64,000 nucleotides of DNA from Halorubrum aquaticum. GTDB taxonomy: Archaea; Halobacteriota; Halobacteria; Halobacteriales; Haloferacaceae. The notes below the pieces were generated by a model that was not told the origin of the DNA, did not search any database, and saw only the letters and a list, made by a program, of their open reading frames with translations. The stretch is taken from NCBI RefSeq assembly GCF_900113615.1, contig NZ_FOPZ01000009.1, positions 38,399 through 102,398 on the forward strand, in the 5' to 3' direction. Of the stretch, positions 8,582 to 17,103 are shown one piece after another; the first letter of the stretch is position 1; each line of letters starts with the position of its first letter. The position numbers and the translations under genes are program-made.

Positions 8582-9670
8582 TCAAAGCGTGTAGTCGTGC
8601 TCGCCCGTCTCCGACACCAGGAACGCCGTCAGCAGGTCGACCGTCGCCGCGACGTCTCGGACGTTCGCCGTCTCCGTCACCGTGTGGAGGTATCGAGTGG
8701 GGATCGAGATCGCGCCGACCGGCTTCGCGCCGCCGGGCGTCTGGAACCCGGCCGTGTCGGTGCCGCCCGCCGGCAACACCTCGTGTTGGTGGTCGATGTC
8801 CCTCGCCTCCGCGGTCTCCGTCAGCCGCCGGTGGACCTTCGGGCTCGTGATCACCGAGGAGTCCTTGAGCTTGATCGCCGCCCCGTCTCCGAGGCTCGTC
8901 ACCGCGTCGGCCGCCTCGCCGATCTGCGGCACGTCGTTGGCGACGGTGACGTCGAGGGCGATCGCCAGGTCCGGATCGATGTCGACGCCGAGCGCGTGCG
9001 CGCCCCGGAGCCCGACCTCCTCTTGAACCGTCGCGGCGAAGTGGATCGTGACGTCGGGGTCGTCGATCCGGCGCGCGGCCGTGAGGGCAGCGAACAGGCA
9101 CACCCGGTCGTCGAGCGCCTTTCCGGTCACGCAGTCGCCCATCCGCGTCGTCGTCTGGTCGAGCGTGACGAGGTCGCCGACGCTCACCAGGTCGGCGACC
9201 GTCTCCGGGTCGCGGCCGAGGTCGATGAACACGTCCGAGACCTCGTCGTCCGCCTCCCGCTGCTCGTCGGTGAGGGTGTGCGGCGGGACCGAGCCGATGA
9301 CGCCCGTGAGGTCCGCCTCGCCGTGGACGGTCACGCGCTGGGCCCGGAGCACGCGCGGGTCGAACCCGCCGAGCGCGTCGACCCGGACGAACCCGTCGTC
9401 GTCGACGTGCCGGACCATGAAGCCGATCTCGTCCATGTGGGCCGCCACCGCGACCGAGTAGTCAGGGTCCGCGTCGCCCTCGATCGTCCCGACGACGTTG
9501 CCCATCGCGTCCGTGCGGACGTGATCGACGGAGTCGGCGAGTTCGCGGCGCACGATCTCCCGGACGCGGTCCTCGTACCCCGGAACCCCGCGGGCCTCGG
9601 TCAGTTCGAACAGCAGGTCCTCGTCGAGCGCGTCGTCCCCGTCGAACGGGTCGTCGGACGTGGTGGACAT
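8582..9670 (-). CDS. M42 family metallopeptidase (TET-type aminopeptidase)
   Basis: A 362-residue M42 peptidase, a family of tetrahedral dodecameric zinc or cobalt aminopeptidases that finish breakdown of peptides from the proteasome. Metal and catalytic residues are visible: AAHMDEIGFMV (first His/Asp), DDRVC (bridging Asp), TVQEEVGLRG (catalytic Glu pair), ALDVT and a final HTVTE near the C-terminus. ATG 9670 gives normal length; the frame upstream to 10012 is antisense to the next gene. Cytosolic; no signal sequence. Confidence 0.9.
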   Translation of the reverse strand: MSTTSDDPFDGDDALDEDLLFELTEARGVPGYEDRVREIVRRELADSVDHVRTDAMGNVVGTIEGDADPDYSVAVAAHMDEIGFMVRHVDDDGFVRVDALGGFDPRVLRAQRVTVHGEADLTGVIGSVPPHTLTDEQREADDEVSDVFIDLGRDPETVADLVSVGDLVTLDQTTTRMGDCVTGKALDDRVCLFAALTAARRIDDPDVTIHFAATVQEEVGLRGAHALGVDIDPDLAIALDVTVANDVPQIGEAADAVTSLGDGAAIKLKDSSVITSPKVHRRLTETAEARDIDHQHEVLPAGGTDTAGFQTPGGAKPVGAISIPTRYLHTVTETANVRDVAATVDLLTAFLVSETGEHDYTL

Positions 9671-9812
9671 ACCCGGGACGAACGCCGCCACGGACAAAGT
9701 TCCGTAGGATCCGGGTGTCGTGGGGTCGGGTCGCCGGGTCGGGACGGAAAACGATAAATCGATTTCTAGTGGTTCCACAACGCTTTTGCGGCCCCTCCGG
9801 AGAGGTGGGGGC

Positions 9813-10070
9813 ATGACGGACGTCAAAGCGGAACTCCGCGAACAGTTCCTGGACGCCTTCGGCGACGCCGACTTCCCCGTACAGAACCAGATGGACCTCG
9901 TCCCCGCGCTGCCGAACGGGCCGGCGACGAAGTTCGAGGCGGGCGACGTGAGCTTCACCGCGATGGAGCTGGCCGCCAAGCTCGGCAGCGACCAGGACTT
10001 CCCGTACGACACCGCCGAGGAGCTCGTCGACGACGTCCTCGAGGCGCTCGAGTCGAAGGACCTGCTGTAA
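9813..10070 (+). CDS. MTH865-family small protein
   Basis: An 85-residue soluble protein of the MTH865-like family, seen in methanogens and haloarchaea, with a known EF-hand-like helical fold but no known function. Key stretches are LVPALPNGPATKFEAGD and MELAAKLG near the middle. A GCTTTTGCG element at 9782-9790 lies about 25 bases before the ATG, suggesting a leaderless transcript. The frame is open farther upstream but no family residues are there. Confidence 0.85.
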   Translation: MTDVKAELREQFLDAFGDADFPVQNQMDLVPALPNGPATKFEAGDVSFTAMELAAKLGSDQDFPYDTAEELVDDVLEALESKDLL

Positions 10071-10217
10071 GTCGGTCGGCATCCGTCGTCGTTGACGCAG
10101 TGACCTTCTCAAAGCCCGGCCCCTCGGCTCGCCGCTCCGAGTCGCCGTCGTTCCGGTCTCGGATCCTGCGTTCCGACCCCCGAGAGGTTGATACGGGCGC
10201 GGCCGTTAGGAGGGGTC

Positions 10218-10910
10218 GTGACCGTTGACGGCATCGGAACCGTTCCGTCGTGGGTGCTCGCGGGAGTCGCGCTCGGCGTCGTCGCGAGCGTCGTCGTCGC
10301 CGCCGTGTTCTACGTCGGACACCGCCTGTTCCCGCACGAGATACGGTCGGCCGGCGGGACGCCGAGCGGCGACGTCCGGCGTCGGGGCGAGATCCGCGCG
10401 TACCTCACCGCGATCAACGAGCGCTTCCTCGAGGAGCACGCGGTCGGCGGCGTCGTCGTCCCCTTCTACCTCCCGGCGCGCGGAGTCGCCGTGACCTTCG
10501 ACGCGCACGACTACTTCCGGCTCGAGGGCGAGAACGTCCACGCCGTGTTGTGCGAACACGAGATGCCCGGCCGCGGGCTGGGCCGGCGGCTCCCGTTCGA
10601 CGTGACCGAACCCGACTGGGACCCCGATCCCGAACGCTCCCGGCGGAGCGACCGCGTCGCCGACGCGTACGCGGAACTCGGCCTCTCGACCGACGCCGAC
10701 GCGGACGAGGTGAAACGGGCCTACCGCGAACGGGTGAAGGAGACGCACCCGGACCGGGGCGGCGACGAGGAGGCGTTCCGCCGGGTCCAGGAGGCGTACG
10801 CGACCGCGAGCGACCACGCCGACGGGGAGGTGAGCGGACCCGCCCGCCCCGGTCGGTCCGACCCGTCGGGTCGGGAGGACCGCCGGAGAGGATACGGGTT
10901 CGGGCGATAG
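10218..10910 (+). CDS. Membrane-anchored DnaJ-domain protein
   Basis: A 230-residue protein with one N-terminal membrane segment (about residues 8-32, WVLAGVALGVVASVVVAAVF), a middle domain of unknown role and a C-terminal J domain (about 155-205) with the essential HPD in VKETHPDRGG. J domains stimulate Hsp70 ATPase; a membrane-tethered one would recruit DnaK to the membrane. Start GTG 10218 is set by a strong GGAGG at 10209-10213; an ATG 10 codons upstream is not so placed. The C-terminal tail is basic and proline-rich. Confidence 0.8.
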   Translation: MTVDGIGTVPSWVLAGVALGVVASVVVAAVFYVGHRLFPHEIRSAGGTPSGDVRRRGEIRAYLTAINERFLEEHAVGGVVVPFYLPARGVAVTFDAHDYFRLEGENVHAVLCEHEMPGRGLGRRLPFDVTEPDWDPDPERSRRSDRVADAYAELGLSTDADADEVKRAYRERVKETHPDRGGDEEAFRRVQEAYATASDHADGEVSGPARPGRSDPSGREDRRRGYGFGR

Positions 10911-11101
10911 CGTCCCTGCCGTCTCCGCGGCACCCGACGTTCACGCCGTCCTTCGACCGTCCCCGCCGCCCCCGCCTTCTCCGCCGTCCCCGATCGTCCC
11001 CGACCGTCCCCGCCTTCTCCGCCGTCTCCGACCGTTTCCGCCGACCCGACCACCACACCCGAACGAACGTTTATGGACATAGACACGCCATCTCATGCCA
11101 C

Positions 11102-12142
11102 ATGCAAGCAGCCAGACTCCACGAGTATACCGACGACATGACGGAGGGGCTCTCGATCGACGAGGTCGACCGTCCGGAGGTGACGGGCGCGAGCGACGTG
11201 ATCGTCGAGGTCGAGGGCGCGGGGTGGTGTCAGACAGACAACCACATCATCGAGGGGATGTGGGAGGAGTACGTCCCCCAGGACCTGCCGATGACGCTGG
11301 GCCACGAGAACGCCGGGACGGTCGTCGAGACGGGCGAGGACGTCGATATCGTCTCCGAGGGCGACCCGGTGATCTGTCACCCGGTACAGACCTGCGGGAC
11401 CTGTCGACCCTGCCGGCTCGGCGAGACGATGTACTGCGAGAACGACGCGTTCAACGGGCTGACGACCGACGGCGGCTTCGCCGACTACCTCCACACGAGC
11501 GAGCGCTCCGTGATCCCGCTGCCGGCGGGCGTCGAACCGGTGGACATCGCGCCGCACGCCGACGCCGGGATCACGGCGTATCACGCCGCGAAGAAGGCGG
11601 TGGCCGAGTTGAACCCCGGCGACCACGCGGTCGTCATCGGCGTCGGCGGCCTCGGTCACATCGGCCTCCAGTGTCTCGACGCGATGAGCGCCGCACGGAT
11701 CACCGCGGTCGACGTGAAGGAGTCCGCGCTCGGTCTGGCGGACCGGTACGGCGCGGACCACCTCGTCAACCCGACCGAGGACGACGTCCCGTCCGAGATC
11801 GAGGGGATCACGGACGGGAAGGGGGCGGCACAGGTGCTCGACTTCGTCGGCGAGGACGTCACCACGGCGTACGCCCCCGACGTCACCGCGGCGGGCGGCG
11901 ACCACCACGTCATCGGCTACGGCGGACACGTCCACGAGCCGGCACAGGCGCTCGTCAACGGCGAGTTCTCCTTCGTCGGCAACATCGTCGGCCGATACGC
12001 GGAGCTACAGGAACTGGTCGCGCTCGTCGAACAGGGGGACGTCGACCTCCACACGAGTCGCTATGCCCTCGGCGAGGTCAACGAGGTCGCCGAGAAGCTC
12101 GAACACGGGGAGATCGACGGCCGCGCCGTGATCACGCCCTGA
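11102..12142 (+). CDS. Zinc-dependent alcohol dehydrogenase (MDR family)
   Basis: A 346-residue medium-chain dehydrogenase. The catalytic zinc site is marked by GWCQTDNH near residue 40 and GHENAGTVVETG near 62; the structural zinc by four cysteines in CGTCRPCRLGETMYC near 95-110; and the nucleotide-binding loop by VIGVGGLGHIG near 178. It interconverts alcohols and aldehydes or ketones with NAD(P). ATG 11102 begins the conserved MQAARLHEY. A TTTATGG element about 30 bases upstream (11069-11075) may be the TATA box. Confidence 0.9.
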   Translation: MQAARLHEYTDDMTEGLSIDEVDRPEVTGASDVIVEVEGAGWCQTDNHIIEGMWEEYVPQDLPMTLGHENAGTVVETGEDVDIVSEGDPVICHPVQTCGTCRPCRLGETMYCENDAFNGLTTDGGFADYLHTSERSVIPLPAGVEPVDIAPHADAGITAYHAAKKAVAELNPGDHAVVIGVGGLGHIGLQCLDAMSAARITAVDVKESALGLADRYGADHLVNPTEDDVPSEIEGITDGKGAAQVLDFVGEDVTTAYAPDVTAAGGDHHVIGYGGHVHEPAQALVNGEFSFVGNIVGRYAELQELVALVEQGDVDLHTSRYALGEVNEVAEKLEHGEIDGRAVITP

Positions 12143-12250
12143 GCGTGAGGCGTGGGGCCGTCCCCGGTACCCCACAGTACTCCCGATCCTCGGCTGCTCT
12201 CCACGTTCACCGCCGCTCTCCACCGTCTTCGGGCCTTCCGCGGGTTTCGG

Positions 12251-12332
12251 CTTCTCCCTGCCCCTTTTCGTTTCTCCCTTCCCCTTCTCACTTCTCCCTG
12301 CTCCTTTTTCCCCTCCTCTCTTTCTCCCTGTC
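12251..12332. repeat. Polypyrimidine tract with repeated TTCTCCCT
   Basis: About 82 bases on the plus strand are almost all C and T, with TTCTCCCT recurring at least four times with imperfect spacing. It begins about 108 bases after the alcohol dehydrogenase stop and ends 37 bases before the next start. The T runs (TTTT, TTTTT) would act as U-rich archaeal termination signals for the upstream gene. The repeat structure itself is unexplained. Confidence 0.8.
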
Positions 12333-12368
12333 CATAGTATTAGTATCGTTGACAGATAATCCGGTGGC

Positions 12369-12791
12369 ATGAACGTTCGTCGCTGGACGCCGTTCACCTT
12401 CATCGCGCCCGACCGCTACGTGGACCGTGCCGACCGCTGGGACTCCTTCGATCTCGAGGAGTGGTCGGAGTCGGAGTACGACTGGAGACAGGACGCGTGG
12501 AACGGGGTCAGGGACTTCGCTCGAGAGCCGCGCGAGTGCGTCGACGTGGGCCGGGGGGACTGCGAGGACTACGCTTTGGTTGCGCTCTCGTGGGCCGTCG
12601 CCAACGACCGCGACGGGATCGGGATCGGATTCTGTTGGGACCTTCCCTACCCCTGGCCGCGACACGTGATCGCCTTCGACGACGAGCGCGTGTACTCGTC
12701 GGGCGAGATCTACGAGGGGAGCGTCGGCGAGTGGAAGGCCGACTCGAGATACTCGCTGGTACTCAAGCGACCCGTGACAGACCCGGCGTGA
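12369..12791 (+). CDS. Transglutaminase-like cysteine peptidase family protein
   Basis: A 140-residue protein with the catalytic layout of small bacterial transglutaminase-like cysteine proteinases: Cys65 in GRGDCEDYALVAL, His99 in PRHVIAFDDE and a following Asp. Flanking helices fit a stand-alone domain. Substrate is unknown; relatives cleave or crosslink proteins. No signal peptide, so cytoplasmic. A TAGTATTAG stretch at 12336-12344 about 25-30 bases before the ATG may be the promoter. Confidence 0.75.
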   Translation: MNVRRWTPFTFIAPDRYVDRADRWDSFDLEEWSESEYDWRQDAWNGVRDFAREPRECVDVGRGDCEDYALVALSWAVANDRDGIGIGFCWDLPYPWPRHVIAFDDERVYSSGEIYEGSVGEWKADSRYSLVLKRPVTDPA

Positions 12792-12874
12792 GCGCCTCGT
12801 GTGACCGACCCGACGCGGCCGGGACGTGTGAGGACGCGCGTGGGAACCGCGGTGATCGGAAGCGACTGCGGTGA

Positions 12875-14584
12875 TCAGAAGTGTCGTTCGACGATCCGCT
12901 CGCCCGTCCGGGCCGCGAGCGCTTGTCCCGTGTTCGTCGGGTTCGCGCCGCCGACGCCGTTCGCGAGAACGGAGTGATCGGCGACGAAGAGCCGGTCGAC
13001 GTCGTACGCCTCACACGCCTCGTCGACGACCTTCCCCATCCGCATCGTGCTGTGGACGTGAAGCGCGGTCGGCGGGGAGTCCGAACGGTGGACGTGGGAC
13101 GCCCCGGCCTCCCGCAGGACGTCGGCGGCGATCCGCGCGAGTTCGTCGCGGCGCCGTCGGTCGCCCTCGCTGGGCTCGTAGTTGACGACGGGGATCGGCC
13201 CGTGCTCGTCGGCGACCCCCGGAGCGACCGTGACCCCGTTCCGTTGATGCGGGCGGTCGTCGCTCACGACGAGTATCTGTAACATCCGGCGGTGATCGGA
13301 GAGCAGTCGTTTGAGGTCTCCCCCGGCCAGCCGTCCCATCGTGTCCCACGGCGCGTCCGCGGGATCGTTTTGGAAGGCGAACCCCGACGCGCTCGCGCCG
13401 AACCCGAGGATCGCGCCGATGCCGGGCGCGGTGCCGACCGTCTGGAGCATCCCCACGCCCGGGTAGTCGAACCGGGCGGCGATGTCCTGGCCCTCGTGTT
13501 GGTCGACCGTCGGCTTCCCGATCGTCTCCTCGAGGTCGTCGGGGTCCCACAGCCCCATCACGTTGTCGCCGAAGTGGATCGTCAACCCGCGCCCGACCCA
13601 GTCGTTCGCGGGGAGGTCGGCGTTGAGCCAGAGCCGCGGCGTCTCGATGGCTCCCGCCGCCAACACCACCACCTCCGCCTCCACTCGCTCCACCGATCCC
13701 GACCACGTGTCACGGAACTCCACTCCCGTCGCCGTCGGCGTGTCGCCTCGGGGAGTCTCGGTCAGCACGTCGGTGACGAAGGCGTTGGGCCGGACCGTCA
13801 CGTTGTCGGTCCGCAACGCCGCCGGCACGAAGCTCACGTTGCTCGCTCGTTTGGCCTTCTCCTCGAAGGGCGCGCCTCGCGGGTGCGGGTTTCCGGCGAT
13901 GTTGCCGAGCGCGAGGGAATCACCCTCAACGTCGGGGTACGTGAAGTCTCCGTCGTAGTCGGCGTCCACGTGGAGCTTCCCGTCGGGCTGTTTGATCGCG
14001 TTCGGCTGCGGGCGGTATCCCGGCTCGGTGACGTTCAGGTCCTCGATCAGGTCCCATCCCGCCGCCTCCGCCCCGCGGAAGAAGAGCTCCTCCTTGGCGG
14101 TGACGGGTGCCGGCGTCACCTCGCACATCTCCTCGACCTCCCGGTAGTAGGGGAGCAGATCGGCGTACTCGATCGGCCAGTGGCCCTGCTCGTCGATCGA
14201 CGCCGGATAGGCACGCGGGTGGCATCCGGTGTAGTGGAGGGTGGTGCCGCCGACGCCGGCACACTGGAGGATGGCGCCGTCGCCCGGGAACTTCCGGAAC
14301 CAGAACCCTCGCTCGTGGTCGGCCGGGCCGAACACGAGGTTGGTGATCATCTCGAACTCGCGGGTGGTGAACTGCTCGTCGAGGAGGTCGCCGCTCAGGT
14401 CCTCGACGCTCGAGGAGGCCTCCCCGCCCGGCTCCTCGTGCGGGTTCGGCCACTGTTCGTTGCCGTGGAACGGCCCCGCCTCCAGAACCAGCACGGACAG
14501 GCCTGCCTCCGCGAGCTTCCACGCCGTCACCGGTCCGTCTCCGCCCGCCCCGACGACGATGGCGTCGTAGCTGTCCTCGACCAT
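12875..14584 (-). CDS. GMC-family FAD oxidoreductase
   Basis: A 569-residue flavoenzyme of the glucose-methanol-choline family. The FAD-binding beta-alpha-beta motif is at the N-terminus (DAIVVGAGGDGPVTAWKLAE, a GxGGxG variant), and the C-terminal FAD and active-site region is ADHSVLANGVGGANPTNTG, preceded by the substrate-site His in TALHVHSTMRMG. It is the catalytic subunit of a dehydrogenase whose small subunit is encoded 6 bases upstream. Oxidises a sugar, polyol or alcohol; which one cannot be said. Confidence 0.88.
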   Translation of the reverse strand: MVEDSYDAIVVGAGGDGPVTAWKLAEAGLSVLVLEAGPFHGNEQWPNPHEEPGGEASSSVEDLSGDLLDEQFTTREFEMITNLVFGPADHERGFWFRKFPGDGAILQCAGVGGTTLHYTGCHPRAYPASIDEQGHWPIEYADLLPYYREVEEMCEVTPAPVTAKEELFFRGAEAAGWDLIEDLNVTEPGYRPQPNAIKQPDGKLHVDADYDGDFTYPDVEGDSLALGNIAGNPHPRGAPFEEKAKRASNVSFVPAALRTDNVTVRPNAFVTDVLTETPRGDTPTATGVEFRDTWSGSVERVEAEVVVLAAGAIETPRLWLNADLPANDWVGRGLTIHFGDNVMGLWDPDDLEETIGKPTVDQHEGQDIAARFDYPGVGMLQTVGTAPGIGAILGFGASASGFAFQNDPADAPWDTMGRLAGGDLKRLLSDHRRMLQILVVSDDRPHQRNGVTVAPGVADEHGPIPVVNYEPSEGDRRRRDELARIAADVLREAGASHVHRSDSPPTALHVHSTMRMGKVVDEACEAYDVDRLFVADHSVLANGVGGANPTNTGQALAARTGERIVERHF

Positions 14585-14590
14585 CCGTTC

Positions 14591-15487
14591 TCACCCCGAC
14601 TCCACGGGGAACGGCTCCTCGTAGCCGCCCGTGTCGTAGTCGTTCTCGCGGAACGACCCCGACTCACGGCGGATCCGGACCCCGGTCGTTTCGTCGATCG
14701 TCGTCCACGCGTCGCCGTCACCCAACGGGCCGTCGTCCGTGCCGACGTAGCCGCGCAGCGCGGCGTAGCCGTTCGCGAACCCCGGGAAGCCGGTCTGTCG
14801 CCAGCTCTGGACCGCGTCCGGGTCGTTCGGGTGGTTCCGCCGGCTCGGCGGCTCGGTGAAGTCGTCGTATCCCTGCCACTCGCTGTAGTAGATCATCTCC
14901 ATGAAACCGACCACCAGCTGCCCGACGAGACCGGCGTCCAGTTCGAGGAGGTCGTGGTCGGTCGGCGAGAACTCGACCTCGAACTCGTCGAGGATGGCGA
15001 TGGCGCGCAGCCGGTCGCGCCGGGAGAGCTTCGCGAACGGGCCGACCGCGCTTTCGGTCTTCGCCGCCGACGGATCGTCCGGACCGAGCAGCGACAGCGC
15101 GCGGTCGAGGCTCGGCTCCTCCTCGTTGTCCCCGCGCTCCAGCAGCGTCAGCGCCGCCGTGTCGAGGACGTGGGCGATCGGGTCAGCGATCGGCATGTTG
15201 CCCTGGGGGCCGAGGTGGGGAAGCCCGAACTGGAAGCCGTCGTCCACGTAGGTGATGGCGAACTCGTCGAGGTCGACCGCCAGCCCGCCGGCGACGTGTT
15301 CCGGGCCGAGTTCCTCCGCGAGCGCCGGCGTCTCCGGGACGACCGCGTCGGCGATGGCCCGGAACGTCACCCGCGTGTGCGGGTCGACGTCGGGACCGAT
15401 CCCCGCGAACTCGAGGAGCAGCCCCCAGGTCGACGCCACGCTCCGCCACGTGGTGGTCACCCACTCATCAATGCGACTAGTTACCAT
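14591..15487 (-). CDS. Gluconate 2-dehydrogenase subunit 3-like protein
   Basis: A 298-residue protein whose first half resembles the gamma (subunit 3) family of membrane gluconate and FAD-dependent sugar dehydrogenases, which acts as a chaperone and secretion partner for the GMC subunit. Recognisable stretch: HTRVTFRAIADAVVPETPAL, near residues 38-57. The C-terminal half has the YSEWQGYD and GFPGFANGYAALRGYVG pieces seen in haloarchaeal members. Unlike bacterial gamma subunits it shows no twin-arginine signal at this start. First gene of the pair. Confidence 0.8.
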   Translation of the reverse strand: MVTSRIDEWVTTTWRSVASTWGLLLEFAGIGPDVDPHTRVTFRAIADAVVPETPALAEELGPEHVAGGLAVDLDEFAITYVDDGFQFGLPHLGPQGNMPIADPIAHVLDTAALTLLERGDNEEEPSLDRALSLLGPDDPSAAKTESAVGPFAKLSRRDRLRAIAILDEFEVEFSPTDHDLLELDAGLVGQLVVGFMEMIYYSEWQGYDDFTEPPSRRNHPNDPDAVQSWRQTGFPGFANGYAALRGYVGTDDGPLGDGDAWTTIDETTGVRIRRESGSFRENDYDTGGYEEPFPVESG

Positions 15488-15664
15488 GGTGCCGGATCGG
15501 ACGACCGAGTGAAAAAGTTTTATCCCGATGACATCCCCGGGCGACGGCTGCCACGGGCAGCGGCGAGCGTTCCGAAACCGGCCGTCAACGGCGATCGCCG
15601 CGATCCACCAAAATCTATATTATTGATGGACCAACAGTTGTGTGTGGAGAGGTATCACGGAACG

Positions 15665-15973
15665 ATGAGCTTTCTGCTGGACCCCCCATCCCTCGTGGGC
15701 ATCGGCGTCCTGCTCGACCGCTACGTCGGATCGCCGGTCCGCCGCGCCCGGTTGGCGGCGGGCGTCGTGCTCGTGTTCCTCACCACGAGCACGCTGTTGT
15801 ACCTCGACGTCCTCCCCTGGTGGTTCACCGACGAGGACGGCCCCGAGTGGATGCTGAATTCGGGGCTGGACACGGATCTGACCAGGGGACCGGGGACGGA
15901 CGTGCTCGCCGTCATCATGTTCGCCGCCTATCCGCTCTGGATGAAGCTGGGGCTCGACCTCTGCGACGACTGA
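15665..15973 (+). CDS. Small membrane protein, unknown function
   Basis: A 102-residue protein with probably two membrane segments: about residues 30-50 (AGVVLVFLTTSTLLYLDVL) and 78-96 (DVLAVIMFAAYPLWMKLGL). Between them is a short extracytoplasmic loop with DEDGPEWMLN. No family recognised. An AT-rich patch AAAATCTATATTATTG at 15610-15625 places the start at about 40-55 bases downstream; an in-frame ATG at 15626 is too close to that TATA to be likely. The frame upstream of this is an antisense shadow of the preceding two genes. Confidence 0.6.
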   Translation: MSFLLDPPSLVGIGVLLDRYVGSPVRRARLAAGVVLVFLTTSTLLYLDVLPWWFTDEDGPEWMLNSGLDTDLTRGPGTDVLAVIMFAAYPLWMKLGLDLCDD

Positions 15974-16372
15974 CGCCGTCGCTCCCGGATCGCCGCTCGG
16001 ATCCGACCGTGTGGTTCGCACGGCCCCGAAGCGTCGTCCCTGCGCACGAACCGTCCGTCCACCGAGCAACGATCACGCCATCATATTACACGGACAAAAT
16101 CAAACGTGACGGGAGAGCGGGACCTCCGCGGACGGCCGGTCCCGATCGGCGGAGGGGATCCGTCCCGCTGACGGATGACGGATCGATCGAAGAACGTCCT
16201 CACAGCGGTTGAAGCGGCGGTTTCCGCTCGAAACGTGTTTGACATCCGGAATTAAATAGTTCGATGACTATTGCCAACTATGCGCATTCGACGACCGACC
16301 GGCGGGTCCACGAACCGCACGCCGTCCGTCCGTCCGGCTCCGACCGTACTCGCGTCGTTCGCCGTCGGGTAG
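15974..16372 (+). other. 399-base gap with promoter-like element and short leader ORF
   Basis: No convincing gene. AT-rich patches occur at 16078-16099 (CCATCATATTACACGG) and 16250-16268 (GGAATTAAATAGTTCG); the second is a good TATA candidate. Downstream of it, an ORF of 30 codons (16280-16372, Arg- and Pro-rich) ends with TAG directly against the ATG of the next gene. Whether the short ORF is translated is unknown. Confidence 0.4.
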
Positions 16373-16858
16373 ATGACGGGGATCAACCTCTGGGACGTCG
16401 TCAACGTCCCGTTCGACGCGGTTCGGAACGCGTACCGTCAGCTGCGGAAGGCGCTTTTCACGGCGTCGCGGCCGTCCGGGGAGTATCTCGTCGTCGACCG
16501 GTCCGTCGCGGAGCTCGAACGAGAGCTCGGCGCGTTCAGCTTTGCGCCCAACTGGGAGTTCTCCTACTACGAGCGCGGCGAGGTCCTGAACCTCGCCCGC
16601 GTGGTGTACGAGGAACGGACGGTCGACGGGACGAGCTATCGCTGGTGGCAGACGCACCTCCGCGGCTGGCGCGGCGAGGACGGACGGATCGAACTCCACG
16701 GTCACTGGGAGCTCGAACCGACCGAGAACGGGAACGACCACATCGACGGCGTCGGCTTCGATTTCGACCGCGGGATGGCAACGCTACGGTCGTTCCTCGA
16801 CGAGGCCGGGATCGAGTACGAGGCGGCGACGATCGACACGGAGGGTTCCGAGGGTTGA
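16373..16858 (+). CDS. Conserved haloarchaeal protein, unknown function
   Basis: A 161-residue soluble protein not recognised as any named family. It starts amphipathic (NLWDVVNVPFDAVRNAYRQL) and then looks like a mixed alpha/beta domain with a beta-rich centre around WWQTHLRGWRG. Codon use and acidic composition fit a real haloarchaeal gene. The ATG immediately follows an in-frame TAG, so this is the earliest possible ATG. No partner gene suggests a role. Confidence 0.65.
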   Translation: MTGINLWDVVNVPFDAVRNAYRQLRKALFTASRPSGEYLVVDRSVAELERELGAFSFAPNWEFSYYERGEVLNLARVVYEERTVDGTSYRWWQTHLRGWRGEDGRIELHGHWELEPTENGNDHIDGVGFDFDRGMATLRSFLDEAGIEYEAATIDTEGSEG

Positions 16859-17103
16859 CGGCCGACCGATCGGGTGATCGATCGAGTGACCGTTCGACCG
16901 CGAACGGGCTCCCGGACGGCGTCACGCCGTGGACGACCGCAGGAGTCGTTTCCGGAACGCACACCCCGCGACGAGTGTAAGCCCCACGCCGAGCGCGCCC
17001 GTCAACGCAGCGACTCGACCGAGTCGTGTGCGGCCACGTCGAACTCGACCGTCGCCGCGACCGACCGCTAACGCCTTGTGACAGCAGCACACAGTCACGG
17101 GGC

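Noticed and set aside
13292..15664. Long plus-strand open frame opposite the GMC pair
   Set aside because: It is antisense to two genes with clear catalytic motifs; only the last 102 codons (after 15665), past the end of the pair, have protein-like content and are kept.
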